From Tilletiopsis washingtonensis (taxonomy: Eukaryota; Basidiomycota; Exobasidiomycetes; Entylomatales): 64,000 bases of DNA. Under the pieces are notes generated by a model. The model worked only from the letters and a program-made list of their open reading frames with translations. It did no database searches and had not been told where the DNA came from. The stretch lies in contig NW_020311999.1 in assembly GCF_003144115.1 (NCBI RefSeq), positions 204,239-268,238 on the forward strand, read 5' to 3'. The position numbers were made by a program, and so were the translations under genes. Positions 1-11,561 of this stretch are shown here, one piece after another; position 1 is the first letter of the stretch; every line of letters begins with the position of its first letter.

Positions 1-3000
1 CGAGACGCTCGGCGTGTACGCCGAGAAGACGTCGTACGGCTTCGTGCTTGCCCAGGCGCTGGGTCCGCTGGCTGCGCTCAAGGCGCCCAAGGCCATCGCC
101 GACTCGCTCCTCTGGGTCGACCAGACGCTGATCGAGTTCGGCACCGCCGGCATCGACGTGCGAAGTCTCGTCGCGCACGTCGTGACGTGCCTAAAGTCTG
201 CCAACGCCGCTGTGCGCACAAACGCCACGCAGGTCTTTGGCACGCTCGCGCGCTTCCTCGGCTCGACGCTCAGCACATTCCTTGGCGATCTCAATCCGCA
301 GATGCGCACCATCGTCGAGGCGGAGATCGAGAAGGCCGGCAGCAACCCGGCGCCCGCTCCCACGCGCTTCAGCGGAGAGGCACAGGCGGCACGCGGAGCC
401 GCTGGCGGCGGAGCTGGCGCTGCTGCCGACGACGGCGAGGCGGATGGTGCGGGCGCGCAGGACGACGACGACGCGCTCGACGCGCTCATCCCGCGCATCG
501 ACATCGACAAGATCACGCCATCCGACGCCGTGGGCATGCTCGGCAGCGCGAACTGGAAGGAGCGCAAGGAGGCCCTCGAGGCGATTGTCGGCGCGATTGA
601 AGCACATCCGCGCCTGAAGGGCAACATGACGGAGCTCAGCGGCCCGCTCAAGGCGCGCTACGCCGACAGCAACATGGCGAACCGCACGCTGGCGCTCGAC
701 GTTATGAGCAAGGTCGCCGCCGGCATGGGCAAGCTGTTCGAGCCGCATGCGCGTCTCTTCGCTGCGCCCATCACGCAGATCCTCGGCGACGCCAAGGTGC
801 CGATGCGGGCGGCCGCCACCGCCACGCTGACGGCCATGGCCAAGGCATCGGGGCTGGCGCCGCTGGTGCCGGGCTTCGGCAGCGTGCTGGACAGCAAGGC
901 GGCTAACCCGATGCTCAAGCAGGAGCTCTTTGGCTGGCTTGCCGCCTGGTTCGAGGAGAACACGCCGGAGAAGGGCATGGACCTGCAGCCGCTGGCCCTG
1001 CCTGCCGTGCAGAGCCTCGACGACAAGCTCGCCACGGTGCGCAAGGCGTCGGCGGCGACACTGCCGTACATCATCATGCGCTGCGGCTACAAGTTCGTCA
1101 TGGAGCAGGCCAACTCGCTTAAGGCGGCCTCGCGCAACACTGTCATTCCCATCATCGACGCCGCCAAGGCGCAGGCGGCAGCCAAGGCGCCCAAGGCAGC
1201 TCCGGCACCTGCGGCACCTGCTGCGCGCCCGGCGGCGGCCCGCCCGGTGCAACGTGCTGTTGCTGCAGCCGCCGCCGCCTCATCTCCGTCGCGGCCATCC
1301 TCGCCGGCACCTGCGCCCAAGCCGACTCTCGCGCGGCCAGGCGTCCGGGCGCCGACGGCCGTGGGCCGCTCGCTCAAGGCGCCGGCTGCCGCGCGCATTG
1401 CACCGAGCAGCGATGACTTTGACGGGCCCTCGTCGTCCGCCGGTGTGGTCAAGTCGCGCCTGGGTGTTCCGGGCCGTGCGGCAGCCTCGGCAGCCGCGGG
1501 CCCGTCCTCGGCCGCCGACAAGACGCCGCCCTTCGTCGCCTCCGACCCACGGTACAAGGCCGGCCGCGAGAAGAAGGAGGGTCGCGGGCAGCACTGGATC
1601 GGCGCAGATGCGGTGGCGCGCTCGGAGCTGTCCGACCTGCTGCGCGCCCAGTGCGAGCCGCACCTCAGCGGCAGCCTCGTCGACGCCATGTTCAGCAAGG
1701 ATCACAACGCTGAGCGCGACTATCTGTCGGCGCTGACGCTGATCTCCGACTTCACCTCGAGCCCGTCGTTCGCCGAGGAAGAGTACGGCCTGAGCGCCAG
1801 CGACGGCATCGCGCGCGTCGTGGCCAGCTCGGACTTGGTCGTCAAGTACGTGGCGCTGCGCCTGACGGACAACAACACGAGCATCTCGCTCAAGTGTCTG
1901 GACATTCTCGGCCATCTCGTCGAGCTGCTGCGCGGCGAGCAGTACCACATGAGCGACTACGAGGCCAACTGCTTCCTGCCGTGCCTCATCGCCAAGTTCG
2001 GCGACCCAAAGGTCGCGTTCCGCGACCGCATCCGCGACATCTTCCGGCGCATGACTTTCATCTTCCCGCCGAGCAAGCTGCTCGCGTACTACGTCGAGGA
2101 GGGCCTGCCGCACAAGAACGCAAAGGTCCGCGCCGAGTGTCTTGGCGAGCTGGGCCACCTCATCGCCAAGAACGGCCTGCAGGTGTGCACGCCGTCAAAG
2201 ACACTGCCCGTGATCGCCAAGCAGATCGCAGACCGCGACGCGACGGTGCGCACGGCGGCGCTCATGGCGCTCGGCGAGGCGTACCAGATTGTCGGAGACG
2301 ACGTGTGGAAGTACGTTGGCAGCCTCTCGCCCAAGGACAAGTCGCTGCTCGAGGAGCGCCTCAAGCGCACGACGGCGCCGCCTTCACGCTCTGCTGCGGC
2401 TGCACCCGCCGCTGCGCCGGCCGCTGCGCCGCGGTCCAGCATCGTGCCGCCGTCGAGCAAGCTTGCGCCGCCATCGCGCCTGGCGCACCCGTCTTCCATC
2501 GCAATGGCGCCCAAGAGCCGCCTGCAGCCGCCGTCGGCGGCCACGAGCGGCATCGGGCGGCCAAGCAGCCTCAAGCCGCCGTCGTCGCAGAGCAACGGCC
2601 ACGCGGCCTCGTCGGACCCGCTCGAGGTCGACGAAGACGACGAGGCGCGGCAGGCCGCCGAGGAGGACGTCGCCATCGAGCAGTCCATCGCCGAGGTGCT
2701 CAGCAGCGACGCGGACCGCAGCGTCATTGCCATCAAGACGATCGACGGCATGATCTCCGACGCGTCGCTGGCGCTGCCGAACCACGCCGACCAGCTTGCC
2801 ACTGTACTGTCCAAGCAGGTGCACCGCGCGTTTGCGCTCGATGCCGGCGAGAAGTACGCGCGTCTGCGCAAGTACCTCCTGGTCGTCTGCACGTCCTTCT
2901 TCGACTCGAACCCCGTCTACGGCCCCGACGGCCTGGGCCGCACGCTCGGCAGCTACGTCACGCGCGGGCCGTACATTCTGCTGCTCACCGAGCTGCTGCA

Positions 3001-4335
3001 GCGCCTCATCGAAGCATCGGCGCCCGACGTCGACCAGGAAGTCGCGATGTACGGCAAGTACATCAACATTGTCGTGCTGCGCACGTTCTCGGCGTGCAAC
3101 CTCAACATGCTCTTCAGGTGAGCGCCTCGCGCGCCCTAGTAGCGAGCAACTGCTGACGTCTGCACCACAGCGCCTGCCTGCTCATGCTGAGCGAGGCGGC
3201 CGAGGACATGTGCGAGCTCGAGGGCGAGATTCTAGCACGGCGCGCCAAGTTCGCCGAGCTGATCATAAAGTGTCTCTGGAAGGTGGCGCGGCGCCTCGAC
3301 GACTCGCTGAAGCGCGGCGAGCTGGAGCCGGTGCCGCTGCTGCTCGACGTCGAGGCCTTCATGCAGGTCATTCCGCCGAGCGAGTGGCGCCGGCGCCAGG
3401 CCGAGGGCCTGCCGCTCGGCGAGGTGCCGCTGCGCACCATCAAGGTCGTGCTGTCGGCCTACGCAAAGACGTTCGGCGAGGACGTGCTGGGCATGCTCGA
3501 GTCGCTGCCGAATCCGGCCGAGAGCCACGTGTACGCATACCTGCTGCGCCTGCTGAACAAGGAGGCGCGCGGCGTGGCGCCCATCACGCCGGGCGTCGAG
3601 GAGGTGCTGGCGGCCGCCGTCGCCGAGGAGGAAGACGACGTGCGGACCACGCGCAACACCGAGCCGACACGCTCGGCGCTCGGTGTCACGTCGCCGCCGA
3701 TGTCGCCTGCGCGCCGTGCCGTGCCGAGCAGCGCCCGCGCCTCGATGGCCGCCACTCCCGAGGACGAGGCAGATGCCGCCGCGAACGCCGAGCTGCGTGG
3801 TGAGCGCCAGCGCCGCACGATGCAGTCTGCCTGCGCTGACACGTCCCGCTTAGACATCTTTGAGCGCATCTCGCGCAAGGACGAGAGCCGCGCGGCGATC
3901 CGTGCGCTGTACGAGTTCCAGAAGCGCCACCCGGAGAAGGCCGACAAGGTCGACCGCTCGCTGCAGAACACCGGCCCCATCTTCCAGCGCTACATCAAGC
4001 GCGCCCTCGACAACCACCGCGCCGAGGACGGCGATGCGGCGCCTCTGTCGCCGCCGCAGCCGGCGCCCGCATCACCGGCGCTCTCGACGAGCAGCCGGGC
4101 GCGCGCCTCGGTGCTCATCGACGCGGCGCCCTCGTCGCCGGCGGGCAACGGCCATGCACGCTCCTCGACGAGCGACGAGCGTCTTGCGCAGCTGCGCGCC
4201 AAGTTTGGCAAGACGAGCTCGTCTGCCGACTCAGCATACACGCCGACGGAGAGCGCCGCGGCGGCTGCGCCGCCGTCGTCGAGCGAGGCACTGCGCCAGC
4301 AGCTGGCTGCGCTGCGTAGCGGGGCCGCCGCCTAG
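1..4335 (+). CDS. XMAP215/Stu2/Dis1-family microtubule polymerase, 5'-truncated by window edge
   Basis: Multi-TOG protein that would bind tubulin at microtubule plus ends and spindle poles. Exons 1-3117, 3171-3799 and 3854-4335, open from base 2; the start lies outside the window. Three TOG-like HEAT arrays are visible: a partial one at the left edge, one at about nt 475-1170, and one at about nt 1600-2380. The last resembles animal TOG4, with 'KVRAECLGELGHLI' and 'IADRDATVRTAALMAL' followed by 'LEERLKR'. Pro/Ala/Ser-rich linkers separate the arrays. The C-terminal part is helical and ends with 'RLAQLRAKFGK', a motif typical of the family. The second intron is 54 nt, has a GCTGAC branch site and is open in frame, so its retention would add 18 residues. 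Family assignment is secure; the total TOG number is unknown because the N terminus is missing. Confidence 0.93.
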
Positions 4336-4539
4336 ACTGTCGTGCCGAGCTTGCTCCTTCTTTCTCTTTTCCCAGATCCGTCCCTGTGCCCCTACTCACT
4401 CGCGGCTCCATTTCCTGGAGCTCGCGCCGCGCCGTCGAGCATCTCCCAGCCCCGCTATTTGTATGCCTAGCTCCTCTCGCAAGCACCTGCTCATGCCGTG
4501 TCATCTCCGTGTCTCGCTCGGTATGCGTGCGATGCATTA

Positions 4540-6075
4540 TCATGACTCGTCCGCAAAGACGCCCTTCCACTCTTGCCATGGCCCTGCGGCACCCTGCTCG
4601 CGCAGCAAGATGCGCTCCCGCTCCTCGCCAAAGTAGCCGCTCGCCGCCCACTCCTTGAGGTCTGCGGCCGGATACGGCCCAAAGACTTCGGCGTCGGGTG
4701 CTGGAGCTGCACTGGTGGCGGCGAGATAGGCCGGAGCCCAGCGATAGACGAAGCTCCGCTCGTCGAGCGGCGCACTGGCAGCCTCGCTTGCGGCTTCCGC
4801 GGCTGCAGCGGCGGCGCGGCGAGCACGTGCGGGATCCCAGTCGGCGCCTTCGAGCTGCGAGCGGCGCACGGAGCGCAGCAGCGCCTCGTACGTCTCGTCG
4901 TAGATGTCTAGCAGGCTGAAGCGCGACATGAGCGACGAGGCGAGACTGGTCACCTTGGCCAGCGCATCGCCTGCGGCCTCGGCGGCGGCGGCGTCGGCAG
5001 AGCTCTCTGTTGATGCGGCGCCGTTCTTGCTCGAAGAGGCAGCGTCCATCGGCGTGTCCTCGGCGCCCGCGCTCGCCTCATTGCGCGCCCGTCTCGCGCC
5101 TGCCTTTGGCTTCTGCTTCTTCTTTGCCTGCGCACCAAAGCGTTGCAGCGCCTCCAGCACCGTCTCGCCCGGCTCCATCAGCAGACAGAGTTCCCGCTTG
5201 CTCTCCTCCTCTCCCAGCGCCTCTTCCTCGGCCCGCTTCCGCCTCTCGTTGTCCTCCTTCTCTCGCCGCGCCTTTGCTTCCCGCGCCGCGCGGATGCCCT
5301 TGCGCGAGTAGTGGCCCTGCAGCCAGACGTCGTGTTCCGCGTGCGGGTCGGCGGCGTTGGCCGTGTAGTTGCCCTGGTCGTCGAAGCGCCCCTGCTGCAT
5401 CTCGGCCTTCATGTTGAAGCCGTCGAGCGTGAAGCCCATGCCTGCCTTGCTGCGCTCGCGCTTCTCGCGCCGCTGCACTGTGCCGCCCGGACTGGTGGGA
5501 GGCGTGCGTTCGGCAGCAGCAGCCTCGTCATCATCGCTGTCGGCCTCTTCGTCCTCGAGCTCCAGCTCCGGATCCGCATCCTCCTCGTCGGACACGCGAT
5601 CGCCCGTGCCGAACTCCTGCCCTTCAATGTCGCCCAGACTGAGGAACTTCTTGCCTGCGCCACGCTGTGCGTCGCCCTCCTTGCTCTTCTTGCCCGCGCC
5701 CGGCTCCGCAAACATGTCGTCGTCCTCCTCGTCGCTCTCGCCGCGCTGCCGCTCGATGGCCGTGGCGCGTGCGCCCTTGCGGCCGACGCCCTCGTCGTCG
5801 TCGTCCTCCATCTCTGCCTCGTCGAGCTCCGAGTCGACCGAGTCGCCCGAGGCATAGCCGTCGGTGACGAGGCGGCCCTTGCGCCCCTGCTGGTTGCGCT
5901 TGCGGTCCTGCTCGTCGAGGTCGAGATCGCCGTCGTCGTGCCCAAGCGTGTCGACGGCGTCGTCGCCGCCGCTGCCAAACTTGACGCGCTTGGACGAGGC
6001 AGCGCTGCCAGAGGCGTGTGCGCCATTGCCGGCGAAGGCGGACTCGGCGCCGGACGCCTTGCGCTTGGCGGACAT
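4540..6075 (-). CDS. LIN1: Lin1 / CD2BP2 (U5 snRNP 52K) homologue with GYF domain
   Basis: Single-exon gene of 511 residues. Known relatives bind the U5 snRNP component Dib1/Prp6 and act in tri-snRNP assembly. The N-terminal half is highly acidic (runs of Asp/Glu) with basic patches. The middle carries the family block 'GFNMKAEMQQGRFDDQGNY' and a 'DVWLQGHYSRKGI' segment. The C terminus has a GYF-type domain with 'FGPYPAADLKEWAASGYF', ending 11 residues after 'QEWKG'. The ATG at 6075 is chosen because the protein opens with MSAKRK, like homologues; the frame remains open further upstream without an ATG that improves the match. It is transcribed divergently from the thioredoxin gene, only 174 bp away, and is tail-to-tail with the TOG gene. 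Confidence 0.9.
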   Translation of the reverse strand: MSAKRKASGAESAFAGNGAHASGSAASSKRVKFGSGGDDAVDTLGHDDGDLDLDEQDRKRNQQGRKGRLVTDGYASGDSVDSELDEAEMEDDDDEGVGRKGARATAIERQRGESDEEDDDMFAEPGAGKKSKEGDAQRGAGKKFLSLGDIEGQEFGTGDRVSDEEDADPELELEDEEADSDDDEAAAAERTPPTSPGGTVQRREKRERSKAGMGFTLDGFNMKAEMQQGRFDDQGNYTANAADPHAEHDVWLQGHYSRKGIRAAREAKARREKEDNERRKRAEEEALGEEESKRELCLLMEPGETVLEALQRFGAQAKKKQKPKAGARRARNEASAGAEDTPMDAASSSKNGAASTESSADAAAAEAAGDALAKVTSLASSLMSRFSLLDIYDETYEALLRSVRRSQLEGADWDPARARRAAAAAAEAASEAASAPLDERSFVYRWAPAYLAATSAAPAPDAEVFGPYPAADLKEWAASGYFGEERERILLREQGAAGPWQEWKGVFADES

Positions 6076-6249
6076 GGCGCGGTGACGGACGGGAGAGGGA
6101 GGCGGTGGAGTGGAGGCAAGAAGCGTGCAGATGCCAGACGCGCGTGTGTGTTGCAGCGCCGCCGGGCGCAGCAGCAGCGCACTGGCACCACCAGCTGCGC
6201 GCGCCTTGCTTCTTCTCGCCTCGCCCCTCTCGCACCATCGCTCCCAGCC

Positions 6250-6821
6250 ATGCCGCTCTTCACCGCCACGCCGCGCATGGCCGCACGCACGCCGGCGAAC
6301 CCGCACTACCTCATCTTCTTCAGCAGCGGCGCGCCGCCGTGGTGTCCCGACTGCGTCGCCGCGCTGCCCGCCATCCACGCCGTGTTCGGCAAGGACAGCG
6401 GCGCCGCCGGCGCCGAGGCCGAGCTGCTGACGGTGGGCAGGGAGGAGTGGAAGGTGAGTGAAAGGCCAATCGGTGTAGCTTCCAGCAGAGCACAGTATGC
6501 CGAACAGACGGCGCAGCGTGCAGAATGGCAGCTGCGCCTAGACCTTTGAGAACCCAGCTGTATGCCGCCCTCGTCACCGCCGCAGCGCTCTGACATACTG
6601 CCCCTCAGAACAAGCAGAATCCGCACGCTTGGCGCAGCGAGTACAACGTGCAGGGCGTACCGACGATCATCAAGTGGCAGGACGTGAGTCCGCTCCCAGG
6701 CCCGTGCTGCATGCGCGCCCATGCTGAGACGTCAGCCTTCGCTCCGCAGGGCAAGGAGGTCGGGCGCCTGGACGAGGATGGCTGCAAGGATGAGAAGAGA
6801 CTGAGGGAATTCACTGCATGA
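6250..6821 (+). CDS. TXNDC17/TRP14-like thioredoxin-fold protein
   Basis: Exons 6250-6453, 6609-6683 and 6750-6821; 116 residues. The redox motif WCPDC at residues 31-35 is diagnostic of the TXNDC17 (TRP14) branch rather than classical thioredoxin (WCGPC). The cis-proline loop 'GVPTIIKW' follows at about residue 84. Relatives are cytosolic disulfide reductases acting on small disulfides and some proteins. Introns are 155 and 66 nt with GTGAGT donors. It shares a short upstream region with LIN1. Both redox cysteines are present, so it should be active. Confidence 0.92.
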
Positions 6822-7798
6822 GTGAGAGCGTGCAGCGCCTCGACAGCCTGCGGCAGCACTGGCTCGGACGCGAGATGAGCGTACGCTCTGCGCTCCGTCT
6901 TCTCGGGTTCGTGCAGCACAGGTGCTAACGGCGCAAGAGGAAGAATGCTGCCTCCCGCACTGCGTGTCGCCGAGCATGCCGTTACAGCTCAGGCGGACAC
7001 AGGCACTGCTCGAGCTTTGCGTCTTGCGCCTCGAGTGCGGCAAGAGACACGCTCTGCTGCAAAGCACGCCGTGTGGAGGACGCGGCGGCGCGGCAGCCGG
7101 ACGTCGTCTCGTGCAGCCCGAGCTGCGCCTCGCCTGCATCTGCTCACGGCTCAACCTGATGGCAGCACTGCGTGCCCTTTGAGCTCGTGCAGTCTGTCTG
7201 AAGGCAGCGTCTGCGAGTGAAGCCGGCGTGAGCACGTCGAGGTCCAGACTGCGGCTGGCCATGCTTCGCAGGACGAGGGCAGCCTTTCGCACGAGAGCTC
7301 CATGTGCGCGGCGCGGCGCTCGTGTGGCGCATGCGCCGCTTCCGGCGGTCGGAGAGCGCGGGAGCGGGACGCGCGCGCGCACCGCAGACGGCCGAGGCCT
7401 CGTGTGGGCGGCGCAGAGCAGCGCAGACCGAGCACAGGCAGGAGAGAAGCTGTGCTGGGCATGCAGTGCTGGTCGTGTGATAGCATGCGGCAGGCGGGAT
7501 GCGGCGAGGTGCTCCTGTGGCTGCCAGCGATGCGAGGTGCCTCTGTGTTCCGTCGCGCCAGCCAGCACCCTGCCGGCTGCCGGTTGCGTGCCTGGCGAGC
7601 GCGAGACGCGCAGGAGGCCGGCCCGAGCTTGCGCTTGAGGACCCCGCCAGTCGCGACGGCGCGAGCGCGCCTTGCTTCCCGTCCTCTGCCTCCGCCCGTC
7701 CCGCCGTGCACCTCTCCTGCCGACCAGCAGCAGCTCGCACGCCTCCAGTGCTTCCGGCTGCTGAAGTGTGCCTGGCAGCAGCAGCAGCGCAGCGCCCG
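6822..7798. other. Intergenic region, no supported gene
   Basis: About 980 bp between the thioredoxin gene and the CDF carrier gene, both on the plus strand. Open frames on both strands are Arg/Ala/Ser-rich and lack codon bias or recognisable motifs. The right end should hold the promoter of the carrier gene. Confidence 0.6.
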
Positions 7799-9675
7799 AT
7801 GCAAGCGCGCCGTCTCGCTGCCCTCCGCCGCTCCGCGTCCGTGCTGCCGTCCACGAGCAGCCGCAGCAACACACTTGCCCATCTGCGTCTTGCGCCTCGC
7901 ACCTTCTCACCACCACCTCGCTTCACCGCACCTTTCGTCCGCGCCTTCGCCTCGCAGCACACGCCGCCGCCGCGCCGCCCCACCTCTGTCCGGCCGCTGC
8001 CGTCCTCGCCGCTGTCCTCAGCGCCGCCCACCGACGCCCAGGCGCAGTCACAGACCGCTCCCGCCGCGCCGCCGCCGCGGCAACTCGGGCCTCCGCGTCT
8101 CGTGCGCCACCCCACCGACTCTGGCTCGCCCGACGCGCCCTTCCTGCGCGCGCCTGCTCGCCTGCCTCCTCCGCCGGGCGCTCCCGCTCCTCGCAGACTC
8201 TTCGCGTTCCGCAACTCGGCGGCCGAGGCGGGCATCGAGCGTGCTGCCTTGCAGACTGGCGCACTCCTTCAGCGGCAGATCCTACAGCGTGAACCTGAGC
8301 AGCAGTCGTCCGAGATGGGCAAGAAGATCGTCGACAGCAGCACGGCTGCCGAGGCACAGCTGCGCCAGCGCGCCAAGCCGCAGGCGGCGCATGCGCACGC
8401 CGCTGGCGCACACGCCCACTCGCACGCACACGGGCACCATGGCCACGACCATGCCGTGACGGCGGAGGAGGCGGACCGCATCTTTGCGGCGCTGCAGGGC
8501 AAGGGTGAGTTGTGGCATGCTGAGCTAGCGTGCCCTATACCTTGGCTGACGTGTGCACCCAGGCGACCGCGGCTCCAACATCACCCTCATCGGCCTCGGC
8601 TCCAACCTCGTGCTCTGCATCGCCAAGACGATTGCCGGGGTGCTCCTGCACTCGGCCTCTCTGCTCGCCGACGCAGCGCACTCTCTCTCCGACATGTTCT
8701 CCGACATCGTCACGCTCTTCTGCTGGAAGATGTCGCGTCGGACACCGTCGGAGACGCACCCGCTCGGGTACGGCAAGTACGAGACGATGGGCGGGCTGGG
8801 CGTCTCCGTCGTGCTCGTCGCGGGCGCACTGGGCATCGGCGCACACTCGTACGGCCTGCTGCTGCACGCCCTCGAGCCGACACTGCTCAACGCGCCCGCG
8901 TTCCTGCAGACGCTGGGCGCGTGGACCGGCGCGATGGCGTCGGGCGCGAGCCATCTGCATGAGCACAGCCATGATGACGCAGCGGGCCTGCTCGATCCCA
9001 ACGCCATGTGGTTCGCAGCTGCCAGCGTCGCGGTCAAGGAGTGGCTCTACCGCGCCACGCTCAAGGTCGCAAAGGAGGAGAACAGCAGTGTGCTCGAGGT
9101 GCGTCATATGAGAGGCATGTTGCGCAGCAGACTCGCTGACCATCGTGCGGCAGGCAAATGCGCTGCATCACCGCAGCGACTCGCTCTCCTCGGGCGTCAC
9201 GTTCCTCGCCATTCTCGGCTCCTGGCTCGGCTTCCCGGTGCTGGACCCGTTGGGCGGTCTGCTCGTCGCCGGCCTCATCGGCAAGCAAGGCTTCGAGCTC
9301 CTCCTTTCCGCGCTCGGCGATCTCACGGACCGCGGCGTCGAGCCCGAGGTGCGCGAGGAGCTGGCGCGCGTGCTGCAGGAGACGCTGGACGGGCTGGAGG
9401 CGGCCGCACCGCAGGGCGTGACGTTCAAAGAGCTCACAGGCGTCAAGCATGGAGTCGCTATGATTGTCGACGTCACGCTGTGCATGCCTGCGGGCACGAC
9501 GCTGCAGCAGGCACATGAGGTGGAGCTCAAGGTGGTCAGGGCGCTCGAGGAGAGCAACAAGGGAGTGAGTAGCGCGGAGTGCGCGATGAACCTCGCCGGA
9601 GCAGCATGCTGACGTCTTTGCCCCCGGCTGTAGATCAAAGAGGTGCGCGTGAGACTCGACGTGCTGCAGCAATGA
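7799..9675 (+). CDS. MMT1: Mitochondrial cation diffusion facilitator (Mmt1/2-type, iron or zinc)
   Basis: Exons 7799-8504, 8563-9098, 9154-9564 and 9634-9675; 564 residues. It begins MQARRLAALRR and stays Arg/Ser/Pro-rich with almost no acids, as expected of a mitochondrial presequence. A CDF membrane domain follows, with the two metal-site HxxxD motifs: 'HSLSDM' in the second helix and 'HHRSDSLSS' at about residues 419-423. The C-terminal cytosolic/matrix domain resembles other CDF proteins. Yeast Mmt1/Mmt2 export iron from mitochondria; SLC30A9 is the zinc-linked animal relative. An unusual His-rich stretch (about residues 198-219, encoded near 8390-8455) precedes the first membrane helix. 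The substrate cannot be settled from sequence. Confidence 0.9.
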
Positions 9676-9854
9676 GGAGCGAGGTGGCACGGCGTGCATG
9701 TGGCCGACAATCAGGCCGGCCCACGCTTGCTCGGGATCCGGCGACTTGCGCAATCTAAAGACATCGTCTCCTTCCCGCCTGAATCGCTCGCCAGCCTGCT
9801 CGCTGCCAGGCCGGCTACTGCTCTCTCTCTCTCGTGCTCTCCCGCGTAGACGAC

Positions 9855-9855
<1 letters not shown>

Positions 9856-9924
<69 letters not shown>
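9856..9924. repeat. (TC)n microsatellite, 69 nt
   Basis: Uninterrupted TC dinucleotide tract of about 34 units in the 286-bp convergent gap between the CDF carrier and prefoldin 2, close to where both transcripts should end. Confidence 0.98.
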
Positions 9925-9926
<2 letters not shown>

Positions 9927-9961
9927 TCGTCTGCGTTGACTTTTCGCAGTGGTGCATTGTC

Positions 9962-10812
9962 TCATGCCGCACTGCTGAGCTGCTTCTGCAGCGCCGCAAT
10001 CTGCTCCTCCTTGCCCTTGTACTGCGCCACCAAGCTCTCCAGCACCTGTCTGAGCTGCGAGTGCGAGCGAGCGTAGCGGGCGCGCTTCAGCCACGGTCTC
10101 ACTACACGCGCTCCAGCGCAGCACACTCACGCTGGTCAAGTTCGCCTCGAGCGCCGGCACCACATCGGCCACGCTGCGCTCCACCAGCACGCCGCCGATG
10201 AGGCGGAAGCATTTCCGTGTCGGGTCCACCTTCTGCGCAGCCTTCAGCGTGTCCACCACGGCGCTGTGCGGATGCAGTGGTCAGCTCGTGCGGTCTCTTT
10301 GTGCTGTGCTGCCAGACAGCATGCTCGTATGCGGCTGCTAGACACGGCTCTGCATGCTGCAGTCCAGTAGCGGCCTTAGCCGGCCTGACGTCAAGCCGGC
10401 AGCTGGTGCCTCTGGCGCGCAAGAGCCAGCTGCGACGAGCATGCACAGTCCTCGCCTAGCTCTCGCCAACAGCCACGAGCGCCGCCCACCGTTCCTTGCC
10501 GGACAACAGAGCGCGGACACTCTACTGAGCGAGCTAACAGCAGCCTCGCCACTGTTGCTGAATCCTGGAGCCGTCCACACGACGATGCGCACACTCACCG
10601 GTGCTCCTCGCCCTCGCTCTCAATTTCGCCAATCTTCTGCGCAATGCCCGTCATTTCGCTGCGCAGCGCCTGAAAGCGCTGTGTCGCCTCTGCGCAAGTA
10701 AAAGAAGCGATGGTCAGCTCGGAGCGCGACGTGCGCTGCGCAATGGCGCTCGGCACGCACGTTGCTCGGAGAGCTGCGGGGCTGCGGCGGTGGAGGAAGC
10801 TGCGGTGGACAT
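9962..10812 (-). CDS. GIM4: Prefoldin subunit 2
   Basis: Exons in transcript order 10812-10761, 10689-10599, 10263-10131 and 10054-9962; 122 residues. Prefoldin 2 is a beta-class subunit of the hexameric chaperone that hands nascent actin and tubulin to CCT. The family core is clear: 'QATQRFQALRSEMTGIAQKI' starts the first coiled-coil helix, then come 'EGEEHR', 'CFRLIGGVLVERSV' in the beta hairpins, and a closing helix 'YKGKEEQIAALQKQL'. Length is normal for the family. The second intron is 335 nt, long for this genome, while the others are 71 and 76 nt. The Ala-rich N terminus, MSTAASSTAAAP, is typical of fungal orthologues. Confidence 0.93.
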
Positions 10813-11561
10813 GGCGGGCGGCTGGGACGGCTCCGGCCAGATGAAGCGTGGCGCTCTGAGGTGGAAGTTGGCTGAGCGGAGAGACTGAACTGATAGAGAG
10901 CGGCGTGTGCTGCGAGCGTGGAGAGCGAGGTGAGAGCGTGGTGGAGAGGAAGGAAGGCGGCGCGCGCTGTGAGGCCAGGCATCATGCTGCGAGCCTCGCA
11001 TCGCCGCGCCGCGCCAGTGCCCGCTCCCATTGCACCGCATCATGCACGCGCTAACGTCCATCGTGGAGCGTGCAGTCGCAAGCTTGTGAGCTCCACAGCA
11101 TCATATGAACCTGTCTGCTAGCAATGCACTGCTCTGAGGCATATGGGACAAGATACTGAGGTCCAGCGTCAAGCTGAGCTCGCGACGCAAAGCCAATGGC
11201 TCAGCAAGAGAAGGCACATCGTGCCAGCCGCTCGCGTCACTCAAACTCCGAAGCCCGTCAGCTAGCAGTCGAGCGCGCACGTCTCAGTGTGCACGTTTGC
11301 AAAAGGAGAGCCCAGAGGCAGGATGTGCAGGCAGAGTGAGCCAACTGGAGGTGAGAGGTGACCATTTACGTGCCAATCGCCGTGAGACATGCGTACAGAG
11401 GGCACAGGCAGCAGCGATATGAGAACTGGGATGGGAGCTACCGGAATGTTGACAAACGGACGGACGGGACAGAGAGAGGAGGACGCAGACTTGTGGACAG
11501 ACGGACGAACGGATGAAGCTCTGAGGAGTGGCAGCGGCAGCGGCAGCAGCGACGAGCGCGC
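10813..11561. other. Intergenic region, no supported gene
   Basis: About 750 bp upstream of prefoldin 2 and downstream of the first uncharacterised paralogue, with purine-rich stretches (for example around 11460-11520). No coding signal or RNA gene was recognised. Confidence 0.55.

Noticed and set aside
191-1252. Long antisense frame opposite the TOG gene, and similar ones opposite SPC105, SVF1 and MED5.
   Set aside because: All are shadows of GC-rich coding sequence; the real frames carry recognisable domains.
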